A DNA stretch of 64,000 nt from Alisma plantago-aquatica (taxonomy: Eukaryota; Streptophyta; Magnoliopsida; Alismatales; Alismataceae). This document shows positions 33,807 to 43,694 of the stretch, in pieces (positions within the stretch are counted from its first letter, which is position 1; the number at the start of each line of letters is the position of its first letter). The notes beneath the pieces were generated by a model. It was not told the origin of the DNA. It did not search any database and worked only from the letters and a program-made list of their open reading frames with translations. The stretch covers positions 544,382,879 through 544,446,878 of the forward strand of contig OY856413.1 of the NCBI GenBank assembly GCA_963693085.1. Reading direction: 5' to 3'. The position numbers were made by a program, and so were the translations under genes.

Positions 33807-35367
33807 TCCCAAGTACAATGAGTAGCATGTGTGCATTTAAAATGACATCATCCCACAATGAGGCTAGTCACATAGTGAAACTTAGAACATTAGTATGTAT
33901 GCATCAATTCCTACCTTGGGTACTTAGTGTGCATTTTACTATGATGTATGATTACTTAATGGGTGGGTCATGCAATATCAACTTATCTAAGCCCATTGGA
34001 AGTTTATTAGGAGGTTTGAGTTTGATCCTACTCCTAAATTAAGGTACTTTGACATCATCCACTGTGGTCCTGAATAAGGATTGCCATAAAGATGGTGCGT
34101 GGGTGCACTGTGACACATGGGGATGACTGTGAGTGATGTAGATGGAATTTGTCCTTCTTACGGGAGTTTGATATTCCGGACACTTGATAAGAGAGACTGA
34201 GAAATGCATGGCCATGCTGATGTGAGTCAATATGTGATATTGAACTTACATATATCTCAGACAGTCTGCTCTAGTTCAAGGAAAATGGATTGAACATTAA
34301 AGAGGATAACAATTCCATGACTCGAGTTCAATCAGGATATCAGTGACAAGGGAACTATACAATCACTATAACACCAGTCATGAATGATAGGTTAAGTTGT
34401 TCTCCAACTTCTCCAATTACTTGGGTGCCAATGAAGTCTTGCTAGATACCAATCATTACTTGTGAAATCATAATATGATTATAGATATCACTACCAACAT
34501 AATTTGGAGCCTACCGGGTCACATGCATAGGATGTGTTGGAATAGGAGTATAATTGTGGATTTGATTGGAATTGCTCTGAATCACATTGATTACTAAAGT
34601 GTTTATGTAATGGATTAGAATAATATTGGAGTGATTGCTCTAACTACAAGTGGGAGTCTGTTGGTATATATGCCCATAGAGCCATCCCAAGCAATCGCAT
34701 GGAGTCGGGTATTTATTAATCAATTAATGTGATTATTTGGCTAATTAATGAATTCCAGAATATTCTAATTAATCCACAAGTGTTTTAATTAACGCAATGT
34801 TTCTGTTTACCGATGGATTTAGGAAACCCTGCTTCCCTTCGTATCCTATTTAAAGGACGTTTACGGCTGATATCTATATAAGATATTGAGAGAGGTTTTT
34901 CTGTTTACGCTCACGTACGTAAACCTAGCCGTCGCCGTCCTTAGGAGCGAAAGGAGAGCAACGCGCCGCTAGCACGCCGCCGCAGAGACACGACTCCTTC
35001 CCGCTGGCTTGGGAAGTATGAAATGGAGTTCCGTCCATCCGCGTGGATGAAGTAGAGACACATATGCCTTGATGCCTATGTTAGGAGGATGTCGATGACC
35101 ACCTGTACGCACTATGAGTGACGTACATCATTGTCGCAAAGGAGCGCCACCAGATCAACCTATGACAGCGAACGGGAGAGAAGTTTCGTCCATGTAGGCC
35201 AGTGTCATTGCACACCTTTGTGCAGCGGGACATCGCCGGACTTGCTCCGTGATAAGGTATATCCCGAAAACACTCCTTCCAAATATGTTTTTGTCGATGA
35301 GATCCTATTTCGAGTTGCGTGATTTTTGTTGCTTCCGCCGCGCATGTTTTCTCCACAAAACCCAACA
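33807..35367 (+). mobile_element. Truncated copia element: 3' internal end and 3' LTR
   Basis: AAGTGGGAGTC at about 34648-34658 is the classic polypurine tract of copia elements, followed by TGTTGGTATATATGCCC, a copia LTR start. The LTR (34659-35367, 709 bp) ends GCGCATG...CCCAACA, a typical copia LTR end. Upstream, 33807-34647 has no intact coding region; it probably is the tail of the pol region and 3' untranslated part. The 5' part of the element is missing, or lies left of element A, which appears to have inserted into it. Confidence 0.6.
34659..35367 (+). repeat. Copia 3' LTR
   Basis: TG...CA ends, TATA-like CTATATAAGA at about 34875-34884, then a GC-rich part. No second LTR copy is in the window, so there is no pair to compare. 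Confidence 0.6.
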
Positions 35368-36240
35368 TTTACACCTTGACTGTGAGAAGCAACCACACAC
35401 ATCTTTGCCCTCTTTGGTCGTGGTTTCAGAGTGGACTTCATGTGAGATAAGTTGTACTTCTCAGGGAGACGTTTCGGTAGACCCCTCAAACAGGCCATTT
35501 GGATGACGCAAGAGGGAGAATGAGCTCTCCCTTTTATTGTTTTTTCCACCACAACTGTAGGTGGCAGCCATGAGTAGAATAAGGAGTTAGAAGGATGTTT
35601 CGAAGAAGACGAGAGAGGAAAAAGGAAGCTCGGGCTTGGGGGAGTTAGGCCCCGGCCTCATCATAGGTTTCCATGGAGCCCCCCATCACCGACTAGCTCA
35701 AGTTCACCAGAGGTAGAGGTAGAGCTAGGCAGCTATCACAGAGTGATACACACCACATGTTGGGGTTTTGGACGATTTTGCGGTGACCTTCCTAAGCCTT
35801 ACGGCGCTCTGCCCTAGATTTTAGTGGCCTAGAGGCATTATGCCTCTTCTGCACTACCACAGCAGCCACAAGAGGCGGGGAGCTTGTGCGGTAGGAGATC
35901 TAGAGGCAAACCCAAGGACCAGGGTACCCAAGGAGGTCCAGAGATGGTTTTTGAACCAGATGGTGGCCTTAGGAGTTTTTGAGGTGCATTTTTGTTCTAG
36001 TACTTGCTCACTAGAGTTGTCCCAGGCGCAGCGGCGACATGTCCAGTGAAGAACGGAGACTCACACGAGCGTGGTGCAAGCACGGAGAGCGGCCGTGCTG
36101 CGTCCAGCGTGGGAGGGGACCGAACAAATCGGGTAAACAGATCCCTAGATCTGTGGATCCAATCGTAGATCTAGATTGGAAGGGTCCCCAGCACCCAGGT
36201 CAATGGCTAAGCTCCCCAGTGCCGCATGTCAGTGCGTGAT
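35368..36240. other. GC-richer stretch without a recognised gene
   Basis: No domain or repeat boundary can be supported. Part may belong to the start of the chromovirus LTR that is recognisable from 36241. Open frames on both strands are short and overlap. Confidence 0.4.
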
Positions 36241-37982
36241 CAGCTTAGAGTTAAGAAAATATCCTAGATCTTAGATAAATCACAGTAATTAGTGCGCTTA
36301 TCAGAAAAATACAAATAAGGTATCAAAATATTCAGAAAAATGGGTAGAACACATTAAAATGACAATAGCAGGCTTTTGATGCTAAAATATTAGTGATATC
36401 ATGTAATATGTGTAATTCTTGTTTAATGGATAATAAATATCAAACATTGGCCTAAAATTATGAGAATATGTCACTAAGTATATAATCATGTTTAAAATCC
36501 ATATGATGTTAGTGATTATGATGTTGATGCATGAAATTTTGTAATTTGCTCCATATGTCTAATTAGGGCTAATAACCCTAAATAAAATGCAATTAATGCA
36601 TTTATGATCAATAAACGTTGAAATTTACAGAACACCCTCATATCAGTATCTGGAAGATAATATGCAAATATGAGATCAGTTTTATGCACATAATTCATGC
36701 TACATGAGGTTGACCCTTAACACATATGATGTAACCCTAATATGGTTAATGAAAGTGACATAATGTTAAGTATGTTCACATAATAATGTGACACATGAGT
36801 ATATCCAGTTGATGAACTATAATATGGAATATGACATCTGTTAGATAATTCTAAGACAAGAATACAAGTAACAATGAGAATAATCCAATGAACTAAGTGA
36901 AACCCTAATATGAACGTGATTGGGGTTAAGTTGAGATGTAAGACGATGAGAACCTGATCATAGTATGTGATCTTGTCTTAATTAGTGTTTGGCGAAAGAT
37001 ATAGTTGACATTAGGAATATCTGTGATGATTAGGATGTCTCTTTTCAAGGTACACCATTACCTCTTACTTGGCTTATTATACAATATGCTTGTGTTATAT
37101 GTGTAGTAAAATACTTGGCATATGATATTGGATGAAATGATTGTTCTTCAATGATATGTTACTTGAATTTCCGTACTTATGGCTATGAACACATGAAACA
37201 TAATATATCTATTCCATTATATGAAAGTACCAATTCTCTTTGGTAGCATAATGTTGGAAAGTGATCATTCTCTTTGGTAGCAGATCACATTGTACAATGA
37301 TCTAACTCTTTGGTAGTAGATCATAAGGCCTTACATCTCATACTCTTTGGTAGCTGAGATGATGCATTATTCCCTCAGGTGGCAAATGCATGGATATATA
37401 ATGGAAAATGTGCTTAAAATATGTGTTCTCTTTTTCTAATGAATATCTTTGTGCAAGGGTATGCTTTTCTTATATTCTTCTATTACTGCCAAGTATATTT
37501 GTTTTATCTTATTGCCAAGATATGATGAGAGGTATATAAAAGACACGTAGGCATACTTAGTACAATATTCTTGAATATTGTGCTGACATGTACCACATGT
37601 AATCTTTTATTTAGGTTGTGGACATATGATGTTGAACATCCATGACAGTTGAGAGTTGTGTGGCGAGCTAATGTACAGGTGGACTTGTTGTCTTAAGATC
37701 CTTTTGTTTAGTGGTAGCACATGTATATGTATAGTTTGTTGTTCAATATGTAATATCAAATGTTGTAACAATTCATGTTGTAATTATATGTTGAATGGTG
37801 AACGTGTGTATGGTTTTATTATTGTTCATGTACATGTGCTATTGTTGTTTCCTTCTAACTCTCTCGATTTTATTCTTCTTAGCCTAGTGTGGGGTGTTTA
37901 AATGGGGATTCTCACTGAGGTGAGGGTTTCAATTTGGACATCACACATCAGATTAAGTTTTAGAAAATCTGGGGATGTCACA
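36241..37982 (+). repeat. Chromovirus LTR (5' LTR of D or a separate related insertion)
   Basis: Homologous in the same orientation to 49900-51475, for example 37510-37590 against 50965-51045. It ends precisely GGGGATGTCACA at 37982, next to gag-protease coding sequence. No primer site follows, and the gag of D is missing, so either a deletion started exactly at the LTR end or a separate LTR inserted into the gag of D. The left end is not resolved. Confidence 0.6.
37215..37390 (+). repeat. Constant-loop, variable-stem hairpin array in the D-type LTR (copy 1)
   Basis: Successive hairpins share a loop containing CTCTTTGGTAG while stems differ: CATTAT/ATAATG (37215-37253), GTGATC/GATCAC (37261-37288), ATGATCTA/TAGATCAT (37297-37324, perfect 8 bp), CATCTCA/TGAGATG (37334-37361) and TGCATT/AATGCA (37363-37390, with a changed loop). 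Confidence 0.8.
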
Positions 37983-38059
37983 CCGTCAGGGTCAAGTTTT
38001 TGCAATTGATGCAGAGGAAGCTAAGGATAATGACAACCATCTGATCAAAGGTAATAATG

Positions 38060-38125
<66 letters not shown>

Positions 38126-38535
38126 AAAACCCCCTCTAAACCATGATCTCATATAAAAATCATCATTTAGGTATGATATGTCTCCAAGATCATTCTGCTG
38201 TGGCCCTATTCGATTCAGGATCAACACATACCTTCATTTCCAGAAATCTTGCTTCCATGATCAAGTTAGAAATAAAAGATCTAGGTTATATCTTGGATGT
38301 AACAACTCCAAGTGGCAAAATCTATACCTCTCTCCAGAAAACCAAATTCTTTCCTTTTTCTTATGGTGGTCATCAATTTCATTCTTCTTGATATGGAGGA
38401 TTTTGACCTAATTTTGGGGATGGATTGCCTTATGCCAACTATGCCATGCTTGATTGTCGAGCCAAGAAAGTAATCATTTCTTCACCTAATTCCAAACCTT
38501 TGATAATATCAGGGAGAAAGGAAAGAAACTGAAAT
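37983..38535 (+). pseudogene. Element D gag end and aspartic protease, split by an (AT)n run
   Basis: 37985-38058 reads as the usual gag-protease linker (QGQVFAIDAEEAK). An (AT)n run follows. From 38143 an 82-codon frame carries the retropepsin active site ALFDSGSTHTFIS with its DSG intact. The second conserved block (about 38410-38430, GMDCL) is in a shifted frame. The protease would process the Gag-Pol polyprotein. Confidence 0.8.
38062..38122. repeat. (AT)n microsatellite
   Basis: About 29 AT units inserted or expanded within former coding sequence between gag and protease of element D. It accounts for the tyrosine-isoleucine repeat frame on the minus strand. Confidence 0.95.
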
Positions 38536-39560
38536 ATGATTATCTCTTCCCTTGAATCCAAAACCTTGATAGCCAAAGGATGTAGAGCCTATCTTGCAGT
38601 TGTGTTTGTGTCTGGTTCTAAGGTGAGACCTTTAGAGAGCTTGGATGTGGTGAGGGATTACCCAGATGTATTTCCCGAGGAGCTTCCAGGGATGCCTCCA
38701 GTATGTGAGATTGAGTTCTCAATTGAGTTAGCACTAGGCACCACACTAGTCTCAAAGGAACCTTATAGAATGGCACCTGCCGAGCTTGCAGAGCTTAAGA
38801 AATAATTAGAAGAACTTCTCGATAGAGGCTTCATCTATCCTAGAACGTCTCCCTGGGGTGCTCCTGTACTTTTTGTTAAAAAGAAAGATGGGTCAATGTG
38901 AATGTGTATTGATTATAGCATGATCAACCAAGCCACCATCAAAAATAAATATCCTCTCCCAATAATTGATGACCTATTTGAAAAACTTCGTACTGCCACT
39001 ATGTTCTCCAAGATTTACCTTAGATATAGATATCATCAATTACGAGTAAAGGATTGTGACATTCCAAAGACAGCTTTCAAAACTAGATATGGACATTATG
39101 AATTCGTGGCGATGCCCTTTGGGTTGACCAATGTTCCTGGAGTATTTATGAATCCGATGAATACTGTCTTCCATCCTTTTCTTGATAGCTTTGTTGTGGT
39201 CATCATTGATGACATTCTTATATATTCAAACTCTGTTGATCAACATCATGAGCATCTCTAGAAAATACTTGATGTGTTTAGAGCCCAGAAATTGTATGCT
39301 AAATTATCAAAATGTGAGTTTTGGATTGACCAAGTCATGTTTCTTGGCCATGTCATTTCATGTGGGAAAATTTTTGTTGACAAGTCTTAGCCGTCCTTGA
39401 TTGGAAAGCCCCTACCAATGCCTCTAAAATTTGTAGCATTCTTGGTCTAGTAAGATATTATTGTCGTTTCATCTGTAATTTCAGCAAAATAGCCCTACCC
39501 ATGACTAAACTTACCAAAAAAGATGATAAATTCATTTGGACTTCTTAATGTGAATCTAGC
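38536..39560 (+). pseudogene. Element D reverse transcriptase, interrupted
   Basis: The N-terminal part (38536-38805) has the DYPDVFPEELPGMPP motif that starts Ty3/gypsy reverse transcriptases. After stops at 38803 and 38899 the palm follows at 38902-39261 with [28 protein letters not shown] and IIDDILIYS. The first catalytic Asp is replaced by Tyr (FSKIYLRY). The connection region to 39560 changes frame. Both stops occupy positions usually held by Gln or Arg, suggesting C-to-T decay. Confidence 0.88.
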
Positions 39561-39569
39561 TTCCAAGAA

Positions 39570-40328
39570 TTGAAATCTCGTTTGACTTCTACTCATGTCT
39601 TGACCCTACCTTCTGGTAATGATGGCTTTGTAATATTTTCTGATGCTTCTAAAATGGGTTTGGGTTGTGTCCTAATGCAAGATGGTAAAGTTGTTGGTTA
39701 TGCCTCTAGACAATTGAAACCTAATGATGTCAATTACCCAACTCACAATTTGGAATTAGTTGCCATTGTTTATGCTCTCAAAATTTGGAGACATTATCTA
39801 TATGGTCCTACTTTTGATATATTCACTGATCACAAAAGTCTCAAATATCTCTTGACTCAGAAGGAGCTCAACCTTAGACAAAGAAGATGGTTGGAATATC
39901 TTAAAGACTATGATTTCACTATTGCTTATCATCCAGGCAAGGCCAATGTTGTAGTTAATGCTCTTGGTCGTAAGAGATCTATTTGTGCATCTATCCTCAC
40001 TTCTGAACCAGTGAGTCTGGAACCTTCAACTTCTAGGACACTTGAAGCAGAAGATGGCACTATTATTTTGGAAAATATCAACATCATTCCTGGTCTTCTT
40101 TCTAAACTCCTGACATCTCAAAATAATAGCCCTAGATTGGAGGAGATGACAGCTCTTTTGGCTAAACCCCAGACACATCTATCTATTGGTATGGATTGTG
40201 GACTAAGGCATAAGCACATGATGTGGGTACCTAAAGAGTCAGAGATTAAGAAGTGTATTATGCAAGAGGCACATGGGTCTAAGTACTCTATACATCTTGG
40301 ATCTACTAAGATGTACACGGATCTATAG
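39570..40328 (+). pseudogene. Element D RNase H and integrase zinc finger
   Basis: A 252-codon open frame. RNase [16 protein letters not shown] (first Asp), [20 protein letters not shown] (Glu), [11 protein letters not shown] (second Asp), and [13 protein letters not shown], where the last catalytic Asp is replaced by Asn. The C-terminal part begins the integrase zinc finger ([17 protein letters not shown]). RNase H removes the RNA template during cDNA synthesis. The frame differs from the reverse transcriptase before it. Confidence 0.88.
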
Positions 40329-41515
40329 AGACACTTTTGGTGGAGAGGTATGAAGAATGATATAGCAGAGTTTGTTTCTAAGTGTCTCAGTTGTCAGCAG
40401 ATTAAGGCCAAACATCCATGACCAGGTGAGTTATTGCAACCTTTACCAATTCCTGATGGAAATGGGAAAATATCACCATGGATTTCGTGGTGGGATTACC
40501 CAGGACCAGGAAGGACATGATGCGATATGGGTCATAGTAGACTGGTTGACCAAGTATGCACATTTCTTACCTATGCAGACTATGGCCAAGGTTCCTGAGC
40601 TTGCTGAGTTGTATATAAGGGAGATTGTACAATTGCATGGAGTGCCAGTATCTATTGTTTCAGATCAAGATCCAAAGTTCTCATCACATCTATGGAAGTA
40701 CATTTAGAATGAGTTGGGTACACATTTGAGTTTCAACATTGCATATCATCCCCAAACAGAAGGTCAGTCAGAACGTACTATCCAAATCTCAGAGGAACTT
40801 CTTAGAGCATGTGTTTTAGATTGGGGAGATTATTGAGATTACTGCGTTCCATTAGTAGAGTTCACATACAATAATATCTATCAATCCAGTATTGATATGT
40901 CATCCTATGAAGCTCTCTATGGTAGGCCATGTAGATCCCCTCTTCATTGGGATGAAGTCGGAGAGAGGAAGATGCTAAAGTCTAAGGAGTTGCAACTCTA
41001 TGCTGATAAGGTATCCTTGATCAAGCAAAGGTTGAAATGGGCACAGGATTGTCAGAAATAATATGCAGATGCACACGGGTTAGATAGGAAGTTCGAGATA
41101 GGTGATTATTCTTTCTTGAAGATCAGACCCATCCGTGCGATAGCCAAGAACAAAGGGAAGCTTAGACCAAGGTATGTGGGTCCCTTTGAGGTTTTGGTGT
41201 GCATTGGTGAATGTGCTTATCGACTCGCTCTTCCTTTGCAGTACAATATGATGCACAATGTTTTTCATGTATCCAATCTGAAGCATTATGTGAAGGTTGA
41301 TAGTCATGTACTGAATCACGAGCCTCTTGAGTTGTGGGAGAATCTCTCTTATCCAGAGCAGCCTACCAAGATTATTGATTCCAAAGTCAAAGAGCTTAGA
41401 AACAACAAGATCCAGATGGTGAAGGTGCAGTGGAACCATCATGGTGCAGAAGATGTAACATGGGAACTACAAATAGATATGGAACAATGTTTCGCTCATC
41501 TCTTTCAGCTAGTTT
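40329..41515 (+). pseudogene. Element D integrase with chromodomain, interrupted
   Basis: The rest of the zinc finger (about 40370, CLSCQQ) leads to the catalytic core with [15 protein letters not shown] (first acidic residue) and [13 protein letters not shown] (second), then FNIAYHPQTEGQSERT bearing the Glu. Stops fall at 40705, 40834 and 41059. The C-terminal frame 41116-41517 has the GPFEVL motif, HNVFHVSNLKHYV and a chromodomain-like segment (IDSKVKELRNNKIQMVKVQW, then VTWEL). Chromodomains of this class bind histone marks and guide insertion. Confidence 0.88.
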
Positions 41516-41552
41516 AATTTTGAGGACAAAATTTCTTTTAAGGTGAGTAGGA

Positions 41553-42021
41553 TGTGATAAAGTGGTTTTTCTCTACTTTTTTTATTCCTTTATATTACCT
41601 TAACTCTAAACCCTTGTTCAAAGAAAGATTAATTGATCAAACAAAGATTGGAATTTCAAGCTCAAACTTTACCAACACCAAGGGTGAGCTATAATGAAGC
41701 TATGGTTCAATTTTCATGTCAATCCGATATTTCTAGCTCCCTCTATGCTTTTTACAAGTTTGCTATTAAGTTTTAATCGAATCAATATAGTTTGGATCAT
41801 CAAACCTATGGTTCTTGACCAATGAAATCATTTTTAACCCTTGTCACACAGAGCTGAGGTCAGGTATCCATGGATCTCCCTCTCCAAGCCACCCTGGCCA
41901 CCCGATGGCGCGCCCACGGATCCAAAGTAGGATCGGACGGCCACAACGTCATCCCTAACCTCCGCTCAACTCGGGAAAATGTGGCTACAACCACGAATCC
42001 ATGACCCTGACCCCTACTACT
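41553..42021 (+). repeat. Element D 3' LTR, first part
   Basis: Starts TGTGATAAAG after a purine-rich stretch that follows the end of pol. Continues at 49095 beyond element E. No equally clear copy of this first part was found upstream of 36241. Confidence 0.7.
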
Positions 42022-42384
42022 TGTTGACTCAAGGTCAATTAGGTCAATGTTTACTCACGTCTAAATTGACTAAACCCTTGTTTTGATGATGACTAACCAT
42101 TCCACATATTGGTGTCTAATGCTTCTACATTGAGTGATTTCAGATTAGGTTTAGACACACTCCAAATGCCCTAACTTGCGCATATCAAATTGGAGAAAAG
42201 ACAAGTCAAAATAGCTACAAGTGTGCAATTTGGGATCTCTATGTAAATGACCTTAGAATTGCTTTGTAACAACTTGTAATGATTGTATGACTTGTAATTA
42301 AGCTTAGAAAAATTATTGGGACACAAAAATCCATCATTTGTATAGTCAAACAAAAATTCCAAAATACCCATAACAGGGATTTTG

Positions 42385-42633
42385 TCGGCCGAATTCCAAA
42401 CTCGGCCGATCCATATATTCTGGAATTTTTGTTGCAATCGGCCGCGTTACAAACTCAGCCGATTCCCGTTCGGTCGAGTTTCTAGCTAGGAAACTCGGCC
42501 GATCCATTGATCGGTCCAAGATGAAAGTCGACCGATCGGCCGAGTTTCTCCAAGGGAACTCGACCGACAGTCTAGCTTTCAGCCTTGTCTTTTAGTGGTT
42601 CGGCCGAGTTACCTTTATATAAACTCGGCCTAT
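42385..42633. repeat. ATCGGCCGAGTT/AACTCGGCCGAT hairpin array in the E 5' LTR
   Basis: Six inverted repeats in 250 bp with near-constant arms and different loops: 42385-42409, 42437-42463, 42471-42505, 42509-42538, 42534-42568 and 42599-42633. Arms are 8-13 bp around CGGCCGA or CGGTCGA. The 3' LTR has the same set at about 47834-48082; element F has four with T:A pairs in place of C:G (61601-61832). Confidence 0.88.
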
Positions 42634-42769
42634 CAGACTGTACGAAAAAGTGCAGAAAAGTGATTCTAGCCGTTGTGGAGTTGCAACAAGTGAAAATAGA
42701 TCCGTTGCAAGCCACAAAACGGCTAGTTTTCGTTCTCAAGTGTTCCCAAAGGCTAAGAGGCATCCCTAG

Positions 42770-42780
42770 CTATAAATAGG
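42770..42780 (+). promoter_or_regulatory. TATA box of the E 5' LTR
   Basis: CTATAAATAGG, conserved at 48219-48229 in the 3' LTR and 61968-61978 in F. It lies about 140 bp downstream of the hairpin array, so the hairpins are U3 sequence, upstream of the promoter. Confidence 0.8.
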
Positions 42781-43085
42781 ACCCCTTGGGCTTCATTCCA
42801 AGGTTGAGCATTCACTATGAAGGTTCCTATTCTATAGTTGAGTGATCCTACAGCCTCCTCTCTCTCTCTCTAAGCTTAATCACTTGCTACATCCATTAGA
42901 GTGAGTAGGAAATCTGTAAGAGAGCTAGTCATATATGTATATATTGTGAGGCTCTCACTTCCACCACCTCCTATCTCTTCTTTCAATCATGAAGATGAAG
43001 GTTCTCTCTCTTGTCCAAGAGAGGTGAAGAAGAACAAGGGAAGGAGTCCCTTGGTGAAGATCAAGGCCGAAGACTTGGAGCTAGA

Positions 43086-43320
43086 GTGGGTAAGCCCTTG
43101 GAGAAGGCAGAAGACTCAAGCTCAAGTGGGTAAGTCCTTGGTGGAAAGCTTCTCCGAGTGAAGGTGAAGTCAAAGGCGGAAGATCCAAGAAGAGTGGGTA
43201 ATTCCTGTAAGGCCAAAGACTTGTGCAAGAGTGGGTAAGTCCTTGGAGAAGGCCGAAGACTCTTGCAAAGTGGGTAAGTCCTTGGTAAGGTTGAAGACTC
43301 TTTGTATTGGATAGGTAAGT
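43086..43320 (+). repeat. ~40-bp tandem repeat with GGTAAGT in the E 5' LTR
   Basis: Units beginning GTGGGTAAGTCCTTGG start at 43086, 43126, 43194, 43231 and 43270, with a last ATAGGTAAGT at 43311. Each unit holds GGTAAGT or a near form, matching the plant 5' splice-site consensus. Matching arrays lie near 48533-48767 and 62295-62525. The segment is downstream of the TATA box and so probably in the RNA leader. Confidence 0.8.
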
Positions 43321-43645
43321 CCTTTGTTTGGTCATGTATTGTAAGTCTTATGAATGAATATAAGAATGCAATAGTTTGGAAGTCCTAGAGGTTGACCTCT
43401 CTAGGCAAGTGGACTGACACACTTCTAGTTTGAAGTGTGGAACCACTCTAAATAGCTTGTCTAATTGGTGCATGTTCAATCTCTCTCTCCCTTGCTATGC
43501 ATGATTTAGTTGCACTCAAATTACCTTATTTAGCAACCTTATCTTGTCATATAATTGGAAGGTTTAATGAATTTTGTTTAAGTGCTTTCAGCTCTATTCA
43601 CCCCCCCTCTAGATCACCTAAGTCACCCATCTAGGATCCAACAAG

Positions 43646-43660
43646 TGGTATCAGAGCGGG
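43646..43660 (+). other. Primer binding site (tRNA-iMet) of element E
   Basis: TGGTATCAGAGCGGG two bases inside the 5' LTR end, the standard plant initiator-Met tRNA complement. In F the matching site reads TTGGTTTCAGAGCGGG, with changes. Confidence 0.92.
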
Positions 43661-43694
43661 TCTTCTCCAAGCATACTTCAACAAGTAGGAGAAG

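Larger units (their letters stand above)
42022..43643 (+). repeat. Element E 5' LTR
   Basis: Contains, in order, a hairpin array (42385-42633), a TATA box (42770-42780) and a roughly 40-bp tandem repeat bearing GGTAAGT (43086-43320), then a T-rich and C-rich end before GGATCCAACA. Confidence 0.95.

Noticed and set aside
35440..35460. Possible start of a D-type 5' LTR (TGTGAGATAAG, like TGTGATAAAG)
   Set aside because: Similarity ends after about ten bases; following sequence does not match the LTR beginning at 41553.
38045..38227. Minus-strand frame encoding a long Tyr-Ile repeat
   Set aside because: It is the translation of the (AT)n microsatellite, not a gene.
42385..42633. Regular repeats with variable spacers, CRISPR-like at first sight
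   Set aside because: The units are inverted pairs inside a plant LTR with unequal spacing and no cas genes; the setting is eukaryotic.
42901..43161. 86-codon frame present in both E LTRs
   Set aside because: It runs through the leader and the tandem GGTAAGT repeat, has no domain, and its conservation follows from LTR identity.
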